The notes: generated by a model from the letters alone, not told the origin. A stretch of DNA of 58,291 bases from JAKAXS01 sp041940525 (GCA_041940525.1 JBGTSB010000011.1:1-58291); one strand, 5' to 3'; positions 27,366-36,270 are shown, numbered from the stretch's first letter. Numbers and translations: made by a program.

Positions 27366-29707
27366 TGTTGCGTTATCTTGAACAGCACCTGGACCAAGAT
27401 TCGTTTCAAAGCCCGGTCGTGAAAAATGTTAGCCGCCGTGGTTTCCTAGGCGGCGCTTTGACCGTATCCGGCTTTGTTCTGGCCGTGAACGTTTCGCCAG
27501 CCGCGGCGCGCGAAGCGTTCAAACCATACCCCCATGGCGGCCTCGACATGCCAGATGGCGTGGTTTCGGACCCTCATATCTTCATCGCAATTGCCGAGAA
27601 CGGTGACGTGACGATCGTCACACACCGCTCGGAAATGGGTACCGGCATCCGCACCAGTCTACCCATGGTCGTGGCTGACGAGATGGAGGCGGATTGGTCT
27701 CGCGTCACCTTGGAGCAGGCGCCTGGCGATGAGCCGAAGTACGGCAACCAGGACACTGATGGCTCCCGCTCCATGCGCCACTTCATTCAGCCGATGCGGC
27801 TGTGCGGCGCTTCCATGCGCCAGATGCTCGAGGCTGCTGCAGCCCAGCAATGGAAGTGCGACCCGGGCCAGTGCCAGGCGAAGAACCATGAGGTTGTGAA
27901 CACTGAGAGCGGCGAGAAGCTCGGCTTCGGCGAGCTTGCCAAAACCGCGATGGCATTGCCTGTGCCGGCGCCAGAGACGGTCAAAATCAAGAGCCCCGAT
28001 GAATTCCGTTACATGCGCAAGGGCGAAACGAAGATCTACGATCTTCGCGATATTACGACCGGCAAAGCCGTGTACGGCGCGGACATTCGTCTTCCCGGAA
28101 TGAAGTATGCCGTTATGGCGCGCCCACCCGTTGTTGGTGGCAAGCTCAAATCCGTAAATTCGGATGCCGCGAAGAAGGTTGCCGGTGTCGAAGAGGTCTA
28201 CGAGTTCCCTGGGCCAGAAAAGCCGCCCTACAAGTTTGCACCGATGGGGGGCGTCGCGGTCGTGGCAGACTCGACCTACGCGGCTATTAAGGGCCGTGAG
28301 GCGCTCGAGATCGAGTGGGACCATGGCGCCAATGCCTCGTACAATACCGAGGCCTATACCAAGGCGATGTATGAGACCGCGCGTAAGCCCGGCAAGGTGA
28401 TCCGCGACCAGGGTGACGTCGATAGCGCGTTCTCCAACGCCAAGGACGTTTTTTCGGCAGAGTACCACCAAGCTCACATGGCTCAGGCTCCGATGGAGCC
28501 GCTGGTAGCCACGGCCCGGATTGCCGATGGCAAGGTGGAGGTTTGGGCGCCAGTGCAAAGCCCGTACGGCGCGCGCAAAGACATCGCCGAAGCGTTGAAG
28601 GTGCCGGTCGAAGACGTGACGGTGCACGTGACGCTTCTTGGTGGCGGGTTCGGCCGGAAATCCAAATGGGACTTCATGGTTGAAGCAGCGCTGATTAGCC
28701 AGAAACTTGGCGGTGCCCCAGTCAAGTTGCAGTGGACGCGCGAAGACGACACGCGGCATAGCTTCTACCACACCACCTCAGTTGAACGCATCGAGATCGC
28801 GCTGGATGAGAACAATAAGGTCACGGGCTGGAAGCACCGAACCGTTGCTCCGTCGATCGTCTCAACCTTCGCACCCGACAGCGGGCATCAGTTCAACATC
28901 GAATATGGCATGGGCTTCGTCGACATGCCGTTCGACATCCCGAACATCCGCTGTGAAAACGGACAAGCCATGGCGCATACGCGCATCGGCTGGTTCCGCT
29001 CTGTTTCGAACATTCCTCGCGCGTTCGCCGTCCAATCAGCCGTATGCGAGCTGGCAGACAAGCTTGGGCGCGACCACAAAGAGCTACTACTGGAGTTAAT
29101 CGGTCCCGATAGGATTATTGATCCCAAAGCCTCCGGCTTCCCGGAAGATTTCTGGAACTATGGCGATCCATATGAGCAGTTCCCGATCGATACCGCGCGG
29201 CTGAAAGGCGTGCTTACTCTCGCCGCCGACAAAGCTGGCTGGGGCAAAGAGCTGCCCAAGGGGCAAGGGCTCGGGCTGGCTGTTCACCGGGCCTTCGCCA
29301 CATACGTAGCCAGCGCTGTTCGTGTCGCGATTGACGAGGATGGGACGATTACCGTTCCTGAAGTTACCTCGGCAGTGGACTGCGGGTTCTACGTTAACCC
29401 GGAACGCATTCGCTCTCAGATGGAAGGTGCGGCTGTTATGGGCATGTCGGCTGCAGCCTACAGCGGTATCACGTTCACCGACGGCGTCGTTGACCAGTCG
29501 AACTACATCGACTTCCGCGTCGCCACCATGGCCAACTTCCCCAAGAAGGTGAACGTGCATATCGTGGAACCGGTCGACGGCCGTCACGCTGGTGGCATTG
29601 GCGAGCCTGGCGTCCCGCCGTTCGCGCCGGCCTTCGCGAATGCCGTGTTCGCGGCTTCCGGCAAGCGCCTGCGTAGCCTGCCCACTGGCGATACTATCGA
29701 GACTTAG
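27365..29707 (+). CDS. Molybdopterin-binding subunit of a Tat-exported molybdenum hydroxylase (IorB-like)
   Basis: A 780-residue catalytic subunit of the xanthine dehydrogenase family. The N-terminus has a twin-arginine signal (VSRRGFLGGALTVSGFVLAV) ending near PAAA, so the folded complex should act in the periplasm. Molybdopterin-binding blocks include VTHRSEMGTGIRTSLPMVVA, LLGGGFGRKSKWDFMVEA and TRIGWFRSVSNIPRAF, and the catalytic Glu is in GIGEPGVPPFAPA. Domain order and length fit isoquinoline oxidoreductase beta-like and periplasmic aldehyde oxidoreductases. The substrate is unknown. No cytochrome c subunit follows; the operon ends at the terminator just downstream. Confidence 0.93.
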   Translation: MLRYLEQHLDQDSFQSPVVKNVSRRGFLGGALTVSGFVLAVNVSPAAAREAFKPYPHGGLDMPDGVVSDPHIFIAIAENGDVTIVTHRSEMGTGIRTSLPMVVADEMEADWSRVTLEQAPGDEPKYGNQDTDGSRSMRHFIQPMRLCGASMRQMLEAAAAQQWKCDPGQCQAKNHEVVNTESGEKLGFGELAKTAMALPVPAPETVKIKSPDEFRYMRKGETKIYDLRDITTGKAVYGADIRLPGMKYAVMARPPVVGGKLKSVNSDAAKKVAGVEEVYEFPGPEKPPYKFAPMGGVAVVADSTYAAIKGREALEIEWDHGANASYNTEAYTKAMYETARKPGKVIRDQGDVDSAFSNAKDVFSAEYHQAHMAQAPMEPLVATARIADGKVEVWAPVQSPYGARKDIAEALKVPVEDVTVHVTLLGGGFGRKSKWDFMVEAALISQKLGGAPVKLQWTREDDTRHSFYHTTSVERIEIALDENNKVTGWKHRTVAPSIVSTFAPDSGHQFNIEYGMGFVDMPFDIPNIRCENGQAMAHTRIGWFRSVSNIPRAFAVQSAVCELADKLGRDHKELLLELIGPDRIIDPKASGFPEDFWNYGDPYEQFPIDTARLKGVLTLAADKAGWGKELPKGQGLGLAVHRAFATYVASAVRVAIDEDGTITVPEVTSAVDCGFYVNPERIRSQMEGAAVMGMSAAAYSGITFTDGVVDQSNYIDFRVATMANFPKKVNVHIVEPVDGRHAGGIGEPGVPPFAPAFANAVFAASGKRLRSLPTGDTIET

Positions 29708-29730
29708 GCGCTCTGACGCGCTCAGATGAC

Positions 29731-29762
29731 AAAACCCCGCGGGCTTGCGTCCGCGGGGTTTT
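29731..29762 (+). terminator. Strong intrinsic terminator after the molybdenum hydroxylase
   Basis: A 12-base perfect stem, AAAACCCCGCGG with CCGCGGGGTTTT, closes an eight-base loop and runs into six T residues. It lies 24 bases after the stop of the molybdopterin subunit. The A-rich left arm gives four T on the other strand, so it may also serve the convergent kinase gene ending at 29831. Confidence 0.92.
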
Positions 29763-29830
29763 TTGTTTGCTGTTATACAGCTGCGCTTAGAACGTGAGTC
29801 GGCCCCAGCCACCAGCCAGATCCTGCTGAA

Positions 29831-30838
29831 TTACACCGCGAAATCCGATAGGTAGCGCTCGCACAGGGGAACCGTTGCGCGGGTGTAGGCGATGCCCATG
29901 GATTGGGCGAGGTCGGTTTCGCTGTGGGAGCCGATCCAGGCGACCAGCAGCAGGCGGCGGAGCATGACGAAGGTGCCGATTTCGGCTTCTTCTTCCGCTG
30001 AGAGTTCGCCCTCGCTGCGGTAGCCGCGCACCCAGGCGGCCAACAGCTCCGGCACGTCGGCTGAGTCTTCGAAGAACGAGACCGTGGTCGCGCAATCGTA
30101 GAGGAACCAGGAAAAGCCGCTGTCGTCGAAATCGATCACTTTGACCTGGCCGCCGTCGACGAGCAGGTTGGCTAGGCGCATGTCGCCGTGGACGAGGCCG
30201 AAGCGGTCCTCGCCTTTGCCGAACCGGCGCAAGCGCTTTTCGATCAGATCCACCGTGCGCGCGAAGACGGCTTCGATCTGTGGCGTCATGCCCATGCCGT
30301 CGCGCCAAGCGCCCCAATGCGGTTTGCCGCCAAGCATGGTTTCGAAATCCCAGGTGAAGCGTTCGAAGCCTTGCGGTTTGGTCCACTGGCGGACATGCGC
30401 ATGCATGCGCGCGGCGACGGCGCCGAGCTGTTCGAAGCCTTGGGTATCGGTGGCGGAGGGTTCAACGCCGGCTTCCCACTCGAACATCACGACGTGGCGC
30501 GCGGGCATGGTGTTCGTCTGGATCGTTTGGATCCATTCGCCATCGCGGCCGGCGACAGGTGTCGGCGTGTACGCGGCGCCGTTTTCCTTCAGCGCGACGA
30601 GCCATGCCAGTTCGCTGCGGATCGCGGCCAGCGAGTGATAGCCTTGGCGATGGACGCGCAAGGCCCAGCGCTTGTCTGTTCCGGGCGCCTCGACGCAGTA
30701 GGTTGCGTTTTCCGAGACGTTGATGAGCCGGGCGGTCGCGCCAGCGGGCAGCGCGTAGTGCGTGAGAGCCTGATCGGCCAGAACTTGCGTGAGGTCTCGC
30801 GCGTTATCGTTCGATGGCCCGTGCTCTATGATCGTCAA
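29831..30838 (-). CDS. APH-fold phosphotransferase, substrate unknown
   Basis: A 335-residue cytosolic kinase of the aminoglycoside phosphotransferase/homoserine kinase II superfamily. The catalytic loop reads FGLVHGDMRLANLLVDGG and the metal-binding Asp is in VKVIDFDDSGFSWFLYD. The N-lobe has RWALRVHRQGYHS with a candidate ATP-binding lysine or arginine. Proteins of this length include SrkA-like stress kinases and small-molecule kinases; nothing here shows antibiotic resistance. The start is TTG (30836-30838) with GAGGG nine bases upstream. It is divergent from glpD, across 243 bases. Confidence 0.84.
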   Translation of the reverse strand: MTIIEHGPSNDNARDLTQVLADQALTHYALPAGATARLINVSENATYCVEAPGTDKRWALRVHRQGYHSLAAIRSELAWLVALKENGAAYTPTPVAGRDGEWIQTIQTNTMPARHVVMFEWEAGVEPSATDTQGFEQLGAVAARMHAHVRQWTKPQGFERFTWDFETMLGGKPHWGAWRDGMGMTPQIEAVFARTVDLIEKRLRRFGKGEDRFGLVHGDMRLANLLVDGGQVKVIDFDDSGFSWFLYDCATTVSFFEDSADVPELLAAWVRGYRSEGELSAEEEAEIGTFVMLRRLLLVAWIGSHSETDLAQSMGIAYTRATVPLCERYLSDFAV

Positions 30839-31081
30839 AGCTCTTTTCCCTCACGCGTAGTGTTCTGAGAGAGGTCTTGCCATCACGGACGCTGGTCGGG
30901 CAACGCCTTTGGCGGTTAACAGGCTGATATGATGTCGCGCTTGGCGCTTTTTCGCTCCTGTGAGGGTTCCATAGCGGCTCCAGCCCGGGTTATGGCTCGT
31001 AGTAGATATTGCTAAGTGTACGTTCCTTGCACGGCGCAGTTTGACCGCGCGCAAGCTCGAAACTTCTTGGATGGATTGACA

Positions 31082-32656
31082 GTGTCAAAGACCGGCGACG
31101 AGACCGTGTTCGATATCGCGATTATCGGCGGAGGCATCAACGGCTGCGGTATCGCGCGCGATGCCGCGGGGCGGGGCTTGTCTGTCTATCTGTGCGAGAA
31201 GAGCGATTTGGCGAGCGGCACGTCGTCGTCATCGACGAAGCTGATCCACGGCGGCCTGCGCTATCTCGAGTATTTCGAATTCCGGCTCGTGCGCGAGTCT
31301 CTGCAAGAGCGCGAGGTCTTGTGGAAGATCGCGCCGCATATCGTACGCCCGATGCGGTTTGTGCTGCCTCATCATTCCAAGTTGCGGCCGGCCTGGCTGT
31401 TGCGGCTTGGCCTGTTTCTCTACGACAATCTGGGTGGCCGCGTGTTGTTGCCGCCAGCGGAGACGCTTGACCTTCAAACGAACGCGGCCGGAGGGCCGCT
31501 GAAGGGCGGACTGTTCAAGAAGGGCTTTGCCTATTCGGATTGCTGGGTGGACGACGCGCGTCTCGTCGTGCTGAACGCGATGGACGCGGCCCGGCACGGC
31601 GCCGTGGTGGAAACGCGCACGGCCTTGGTCGCGGCGGAACGCGCGGATGGCGTCTGGAGCGCGACGGTTGAGGATCAGCGCAGCAAGCAGCGCAAGACGA
31701 TCAAGTCGCGGTTGTTGATCAACGCGTCCGGGCCGTGGGCGGGTGATCTGCTCGGATCGAAGATTGCGTCGCATACAGTCGCGCGGACGCGGCTTGTGCA
31801 AGGCTCGCACATCGTGGTGCCGAAGCTCTTCGATCACGACTACAGCTACATTTTCCAGAACGCGGACAAGCGCATCATGTTCGCGATCCCCTATGAGAAC
31901 GACTACACGCTGATCGGCACGACGGATCAGGACTATCAGCGCAATCCGGCGGAGGTGGCGATCACGCCGGCGGAAGTGAGCTACCTATGCTCAGGCGCAT
32001 CCGAATACTTTGAGAAGCCGATCACGCCCGACATGATCGTTTGGACGTACTCCGGCGTGCGAGCCTTGTTCGAAGACGGGGCGAGCGATGCGCAAGCGGC
32101 GACGCGCGACTATGTGCTCGACCTGGATGCGCCGGAGGGAGAACCCGTGCTGCTTTCGATCTTCGGCGGAAAGATTACGACTTACCGCCGTTTGGCGGAG
32201 CATGTGATGGAGCAGCTTCGCCCGCATCTGCCGGAGCGTTCGGGCAAGTCCAGCGGCTGGACAGGGCGGGAGGCGCTGCCGGGCGGTGGTTTCGAGTGCA
32301 CGGCATTCGCCAAGACGCTTGCCGATCTCAAGCGTGCGTATCCGTTCTTGGAGGACAGCACGGCTATACGGATGCTGCGCTGCTACGGCCTGAAGACGTA
32401 TGACATTCTCGGCGACGCCAAGCAGGCATCAGATCTTGGCCGTGATTTTGGTAGCGGATTGTCGGAAGCCGAAGTGACCTACCTGCGCGACAACGAGTGG
32501 GCCGAGAGCGGCGAGGACGTTCTCTGGCGGCGTGGCAAGGCCGGATTACGCATGACGGTGGAAGAGCGGCGCGCCGTGGCCGATTACATTGAAGGAGTCG
32601 GAGCCGCGCCTGAGTCATGGCCGCCGGTAGCGACCGTCCAAACCGTTTCCGATTAG
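31082..32656 (+). CDS. glpD: Aerobic glycerol-3-phosphate dehydrogenase
   Basis: A 524-residue FAD enzyme on the inner face of the membrane. It oxidises glycerol-3-phosphate to dihydroxyacetone phosphate and passes electrons to quinone. The FAD motif IAIIGGGINGCGIARDAAGRG is at ~12-32. KTSLASGTSS-like residues (EKSDLASGTSSSSTKLIHGG) and GLRYLEYFEFRLVRESLQER are GlpD hallmarks, as is VWTYSGVRALFEDG. The C-terminal DAO_C domain has the helical RAYPFLED and TVEERRAVADYI. Start: GTG 31082 has GGATGG seven bases upstream; GTG 31016 would add 22 residues. No glpK or glpF is nearby. The stop overlaps the stop of the class II aldolase by three bases. Confidence 0.94.
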   Translation: MSKTGDETVFDIAIIGGGINGCGIARDAAGRGLSVYLCEKSDLASGTSSSSTKLIHGGLRYLEYFEFRLVRESLQEREVLWKIAPHIVRPMRFVLPHHSKLRPAWLLRLGLFLYDNLGGRVLLPPAETLDLQTNAAGGPLKGGLFKKGFAYSDCWVDDARLVVLNAMDAARHGAVVETRTALVAAERADGVWSATVEDQRSKQRKTIKSRLLINASGPWAGDLLGSKIASHTVARTRLVQGSHIVVPKLFDHDYSYIFQNADKRIMFAIPYENDYTLIGTTDQDYQRNPAEVAITPAEVSYLCSGASEYFEKPITPDMIVWTYSGVRALFEDGASDAQAATRDYVLDLDAPEGEPVLLSIFGGKITTYRRLAEHVMEQLRPHLPERSGKSSGWTGREALPGGGFECTAFAKTLADLKRAYPFLEDSTAIRMLRCYGLKTYDILGDAKQASDLGRDFGSGLSEAEVTYLRDNEWAESGEDVLWRRGKAGLRMTVEERRAVADYIEGVGAAPESWPPVATVQTVSD

Positions 32657-33303
32657 TCTTTGTCTTTTTCGGCCAGGCCATACGTTTTGAACTGGCTGAC
32701 GGCGCGTTCAATCTCATCATCGGGCAGAATGTAGGGCTCTCCAGCTTGGAGGGCATGCCAATACTGAGACGCCAGCGTCTCGACTTCGACGGCCAGCCAG
32801 GCTGCCTTGCGCAGGTCCGATCCGATGCACACCATGCCATGGTTTGCGAGCAGGCACGCCTGACGATCGCCTAAGGCGGCAACGATGGCGTCGGCAAGTT
32901 CCTGTGTGCCCCAGGTGAAATAGTCGACACAGGGGATCGTCGGGCCGCCGGCGGCTGCGATCATGTAATGAACCGCCGGGATCGGCTTACGCAGCATCGA
33001 CAGCGACGTGCAGAACAGCGAATGGAGGTGGATGACGGCTCCGGCTTCCGGCCGCTTCATGATGATGTCGTGATGGAAGCGCCACTCGCTGGAGGGTTTG
33101 CGGCGGCCCTTGGTTTTGCCGTCCGGCGTCATCAAGACAACATCTTCGGGTTGCATCTCACCGTAAGGAATGGCGGACGGCGTGATGAGCATGCCCTCTT
33201 TCACGCGCACGCCGATATTTCCGGACGTGCCCTGGTTCAGCCCGCGCTGATCCATGTCGAGGCAGGTCGCGATCATTTCCCTGCGCAGGTCTTCGTACTT
33301 CAC
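32653..33303 (-). CDS. Class II aldolase/adducin family protein (FucA-like)
   Basis: A 216-residue zinc enzyme of the class II aldolase fold. The N-terminal region has LNQGTSGNIGVRV and ITPSAIPYGEM, typical of L-fuculose-1-phosphate aldolases. Zinc ligands are seen in AVIHLHSLFCTSLS and the downstream ANHGMVCIG. SSEWRFHHDII contains the catalytic Glu region. FucA splits L-fuculose-1-phosphate to dihydroxyacetone phosphate and lactaldehyde; many relatives act on other sugar phosphates. Lying tail to tail with glpD, which also makes dihydroxyacetone phosphate, it may share a metabolic link, but there is no operon. The start is GTG 33301-33303 with GGGGATCGC upstream. Confidence 0.88.
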   Translation of the reverse strand: MKYEDLRREMIATCLDMDQRGLNQGTSGNIGVRVKEGMLITPSAIPYGEMQPEDVVLMTPDGKTKGRRKPSSEWRFHHDIIMKRPEAGAVIHLHSLFCTSLSMLRKPIPAVHYMIAAAGGPTIPCVDYFTWGTQELADAIVAALGDRQACLLANHGMVCIGSDLRKAAWLAVEVETLASQYWHALQAGEPYILPDDEIERAVSQFKTYGLAEKDKD

Positions 33304-33339
33304 GCGATCCCCATCATTCGTATTGCCCCGGCGGCGGCG

Positions 33340-33400
33340 TTAAGCGTTGGTCAACCATAACCGAAAGTCTCCGCGACATGGAAAACGGAGGTTAAGCGTT
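33340..33400. repeat. TTAAGCGTT direct repeats upstream of tadE-like gene
   Basis: TTAAGCGTT occurs at 33340-33348 and again at 33392-33400, 52 bases apart, about five helical turns. The first copy continues to GGTCAAC, giving TTAA-N7-TCAAC, one base from the CtrA consensus. The second is followed 11 bases later by another TTAA. They sit in the 178-base gap between the divergent class II aldolase and TadE-like genes and could be regulator sites. Confidence 0.35.
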
Positions 33401-33481
33401 TCCAGGTTAAACAGGTCGTCAATTATAACGATAAGATAAGAACTAAATTATTTTTGTACGTCTTTTTTGATTGGTTTTGCC

Positions 33482-33916
33482 ATGACATGCAGTTTTCTCC
33501 GCATGTTCAGGCGCAGTAATGAAGGTACGGCCGCGATTGAGTTCGCGCTCGTCATGCCAGTTTTTTTGGTTCTGCTCCTGGGCATTCTCGCATACGGCAT
33601 CTACTTCGCCGCCGCGCACAGTACCGCTCAGCTCGCCGCAGAAGCGGCACGGGCATCCGTCGCTGGTCTCACCGACAGCGAACGGGAAACTATCGCCAAA
33701 GCGAGCGTCGCCAACAATGTTGCCAACTATGGCGTCTTGCTCGATCCCGCAAAAGTAACGGTAGAGGCCGCTGCGCTGCCGGACGATGTGACTGAGTTTC
33801 GCGTCGCCGTCCGCTATGACGCCTCGCTGTTGCCGATCTGGAGCTTCACGCCCTTCCTGCCATTGCCATCCGATATCATCGAACAGGCTGCAATCATCAA
33901 ACGTGGGGGCTACTGA
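33482..33916 (+). CDS. TadE-like pseudopilin
   Basis: A 144-residue protein with a TadE-type N-terminus: short basic leader (RMFRRSNEG), then the conserved TAAIEFALVMPVFLVLLLGI membrane helix with the Glu at position 5 of the mature-like segment. The remainder is a small periplasmic domain (residues ~45-144). TadE-like proteins are minor pseudopilins processed by TadV-type peptidases. ATG 33482 is chosen; ATG 33503 (directly before FRRS) is an alternative and neither has a strong ribosome site. The stop TGA overlaps the next ATG by one base. The rest of the tad/cpa machinery is not in the window. Confidence 0.86.
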   Translation: MTCSFLRMFRRSNEGTAAIEFALVMPVFLVLLLGILAYGIYFAAAHSTAQLAAEAARASVAGLTDSERETIAKASVANNVANYGVLLDPAKVTVEAAALPDDVTEFRVAVRYDASLLPIWSFTPFLPLPSDIIEQAAIIKRGGY

Positions 33917-35577
33917 TGCTTAGTCTTCGTATGCGCCGCGCGCTTCGCCGCTTTTTCGGCGATGATCATGGCGGCATCGCCATCATGTCCAGCGCGCTGT
34001 TCATGGTTGCCATCACCGCGTCCGCTTTGGCGATCGATGTCGGCTCTTTGTACCTAGAGCGGCGCCAGTCTCAGGGGATCGTCGATCTGGCCGCGATGGC
34101 GGCTGCCGGTGACCTTGAGAATGCCGATGCGGCGGCTCGTGCAACGCTGACAGCCAACGGCGTTGACCTTTCAGAGGCTCAGCTGCAAGTCGACCTTGGG
34201 CATTACCGCCCGGACCTGAATACTGCGGTTGGCGCACGCTTTCAAATTGGCGCACTCCCCTACAACGCCGCGCGCGTAACACTGACCAAGCAAGGGCAAA
34301 TCTTTTTCGCCAAAACCTTCGTCGAAGATTGCTGCACCATGGAATTGTCGGCTATGGCCGCCAACGCGCAAATCGCGACTTACTCCATGGGGAGCCGCCT
34401 TGCGTCTCTTCGCGAAGGCGCGATTAACGGACTTATCGGTGGTTTGCTTGGGGGCAACGTCACTCTGTCTGTGATGGACTACAATGCGCTGATCTCTGCC
34501 GACGTGGGGCTGTTTGAGTTCAGCAACGCCTTGGCGACCGAACTTGGTGTGACGGGCATCAGCTATGAGGACTTGCTTAAGACAGATGCATCGGTCGCTG
34601 ACGTCCTTGATGCCCTGGCCACGGTCACCGCACTCAATGGCAACTCGACTGCCAGTGATGCGCTCAAGACAATCATCTCTCAAACCAACGCGAGTGGCGT
34701 CAGTATTTCTCTTGAATCGCTTCTGACCTATGGCCCAATTGGAAAGCGCATTGTTGGACAGCCAATTCCCGGCAGCGACCCTCAGATGGCCGTCATGGAC
34801 ATGGTGTCTGCCACGGCCACGCTTGCCAACTCAGGCAACATGATATCCGTGAACCTTGGATTATCTATTCCAGGTTTGTCGAGCCTGACACTCGACGTCG
34901 CCGTTGGTGAACCGGTTCAGTCCTCATCCTGGTCGGCAGTCGGGCAGCCCGAGGCAGTGGTTCACACGGCACAGACTCGCCTTCGCCTGGTTGCGCAGGT
35001 TGGTGGAAGCGGCATTCTCTCAGCGGTTGGTATCCGGGTGCCACTCTACGTCAGCGCGGCTTACGCGGAAGGGCAGTTAACAAGCATCGCATGCGCGGCC
35101 GACGGTTCGGGTAGCGTCACCGTCGCGGCCAAGCCAGGCATTGCATCGGCGTCGATTGGTGAAGTTTCAGATTCGGCTCTTCAGAATTTTTCATCCGCGC
35201 CGCTGCCTGCAAAGGCGACGATGGTCAACCTGCCGCTGCTCAAGGTGAACGGTCAGGCACACGTCGCGGTGACCAACACGAGTGCCCAATCACTGTCCTT
35301 CTCTCAAGCGGAGATCGATGCCGGCACCATTAAGCGCGTGTCGACGCAGAATATCGTTGAGACGCTCGTGTCGTCCTTGCTGTCGACTTTGAGCCTGGAG
35401 ATCTCACAGTTTGGTCCATTCTCTTTCGGACCGGTCATCACAGGGCTCTTGTCGGGTGTCGCGGCACCGCTTGATGAGGTCATCTATTCTCTCTTGACGA
35501 CGCTTGGACTGCGGCTTGGAGAAGTCGATGTTCGCGTCAATGGGGTATACTGCGGTGGCAGCGTCTTAGCCGGGTAA
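33916..35577 (+). CDS. TadG-family pilus assembly-related protein
   Basis: A 553-residue protein. The N-terminus has a basic stretch and one membrane helix with the TadG_N pattern (HGGIAIMSSALFMVAITASA), followed by LAIDVGSLYLERRQSQGIVD. The long periplasmic part resembles the DUF2134 type of TadG rather than the von Willebrand type: I see no MIDAS motif (DxSxS). Blocks such as SLSVMDYNALISADVGLF-like sequence (TLSVMDYNALISADVGLF) and many Ser/Leu-rich repeats fill the rest. Two cysteine pairs (EDCCTM and SIACAAD with VYCGGS) could form disulfides. It is translationally coupled to the TadE-like gene. Confidence 0.85.
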   Translation: MLSLRMRRALRRFFGDDHGGIAIMSSALFMVAITASALAIDVGSLYLERRQSQGIVDLAAMAAAGDLENADAAARATLTANGVDLSEAQLQVDLGHYRPDLNTAVGARFQIGALPYNAARVTLTKQGQIFFAKTFVEDCCTMELSAMAANAQIATYSMGSRLASLREGAINGLIGGLLGGNVTLSVMDYNALISADVGLFEFSNALATELGVTGISYEDLLKTDASVADVLDALATVTALNGNSTASDALKTIISQTNASGVSISLESLLTYGPIGKRIVGQPIPGSDPQMAVMDMVSATATLANSGNMISVNLGLSIPGLSSLTLDVAVGEPVQSSSWSAVGQPEAVVHTAQTRLRLVAQVGGSGILSAVGIRVPLYVSAAYAEGQLTSIACAADGSGSVTVAAKPGIASASIGEVSDSALQNFSSAPLPAKATMVNLPLLKVNGQAHVAVTNTSAQSLSFSQAEIDAGTIKRVSTQNIVETLVSSLLSTLSLEISQFGPFSFGPVITGLLSGVAAPLDEVIYSLLTTLGLRLGEVDVRVNGVYCGGSVLAG

Positions 35578-35651
35578 GCTTCGACTTGAACCGTTTGGAA
35601 GTTGGCACGTTTCCTCCTTACCTGCTTTTTTTTTGGAAAGGGAGAAGGATC

Positions 35652-35777
35652 ATGGGAGGTCAACCCAAGCCGGATCCGCACAATCCAAACCCGACCGAGC
35701 CGCCGGATGAACCGCGGCCCGCGCCGGACTCACCCAACGTACCGGAGCCGCCCGTTCCGCCAGTTATCGACGAATGA
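35652..35777 (+). CDS. Small proline-rich peptide, 41 residues
   Basis: A short open frame after the TadG-like gene. It encodes a peptide of which about 40 percent is proline, with many Asp, Asn and Glu residues (for example NPNPTEPPDEPRPAPDSP and VPEPPVPPVID). The ATG at 35652 is preceded by a very good ribosome site (GGGAGAAGGATC), which is the main reason for calling it. There is no signal peptide or membrane helix. It is 74 bases downstream of the TadG stop and could be cotranscribed. I know no family. It may be a surface-binding or disordered linker peptide; this is a guess. Confidence 0.55.
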   Translation: MGGQPKPDPHNPNPTEPPDEPRPAPDSPNVPEPPVPPVIDE

Positions 35778-35784
35778 TGTGCAC

Positions 35785-36249
35785 TTAGGAGACGGGCTCA
35801 ACAACGAGCACCGTGTCGTTGACGCCGGTGATACGCACTTCCGTGCCTTCCGGCAGATCCGGCCCTTCGGCCACCCAGTGCGAGTCGCCGAGGCGAACCT
35901 TGCCGCGCCCGCCAGCGAGTGGCGTTACGACGACAGCCGTGCGGCCAATCATCTGAGCGCCTCTAACGTTTAGGTTCGGCAAATCGCTTTTCTGATCCGG
36001 GCGCGCATAAGTGCGCACCGCATAGACCGAGATGAAGGATACGACCGCAAACATCACGAGCTGAAGCGGCCAGCTGACCTCGAAGCCGAGTTCCTGGCCG
36101 GCCATGGTCGCGCCGCCGACAACGAGGGCGGACAGGCCGAACCACAGAAAATGCACGCCGGGAATTAGGGCTTCCAAGGCACCCAGCAGCAATCCAAGAA
36201 ACACCCAATTCCACGGACCAAGGCTTGCGAGGAAATCAATCAGTCCCAT
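35785..36249 (-). CDS. NfeD family membrane protein
   Basis: A 154-residue protein with three or four membrane helices (WNWVFLGLLLGALEALIPGV, LWFGLSALVVGGATM, LQLVMFAVVSFISVYA) and a C-terminal OB-fold domain (MIGRTAVVVTPLAGGRGKV, then LPEGTEVRITGVNDTVLVVE). NfeD proteins pair with SPFH/stomatin proteins in membrane microdomains and membrane quality control. The SPFH partner lies 21 bases upstream on the same strand. GGAG lies seven bases before ATG 36249; a GTG one codon earlier is also possible. Confidence 0.92.
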   Translation of the reverse strand: MGLIDFLASLGPWNWVFLGLLLGALEALIPGVHFLWFGLSALVVGGATMAGQELGFEVSWPLQLVMFAVVSFISVYAVRTYARPDQKSDLPNLNVRGAQMIGRTAVVVTPLAGGRGKVRLGDSHWVAEGPDLPEGTEVRITGVNDTVLVVEPVS

Positions 36250-36270
36250 CACCGTTCTCCAAGAGCCTTA

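Noticed and set aside
27659..28771. A 370-residue open frame on the minus strand
   Set aside because: It lies wholly inside the molybdopterin subunit gene, whose motifs are clear. The shadow frame has His/Arg/Leu-rich low-information sequence and no ribosome site.
29831..30838. Aminoglycoside resistance gene
   Set aside because: The APH fold is present, but the context is chromosomal metabolism and the fold covers many harmless small-molecule kinases.
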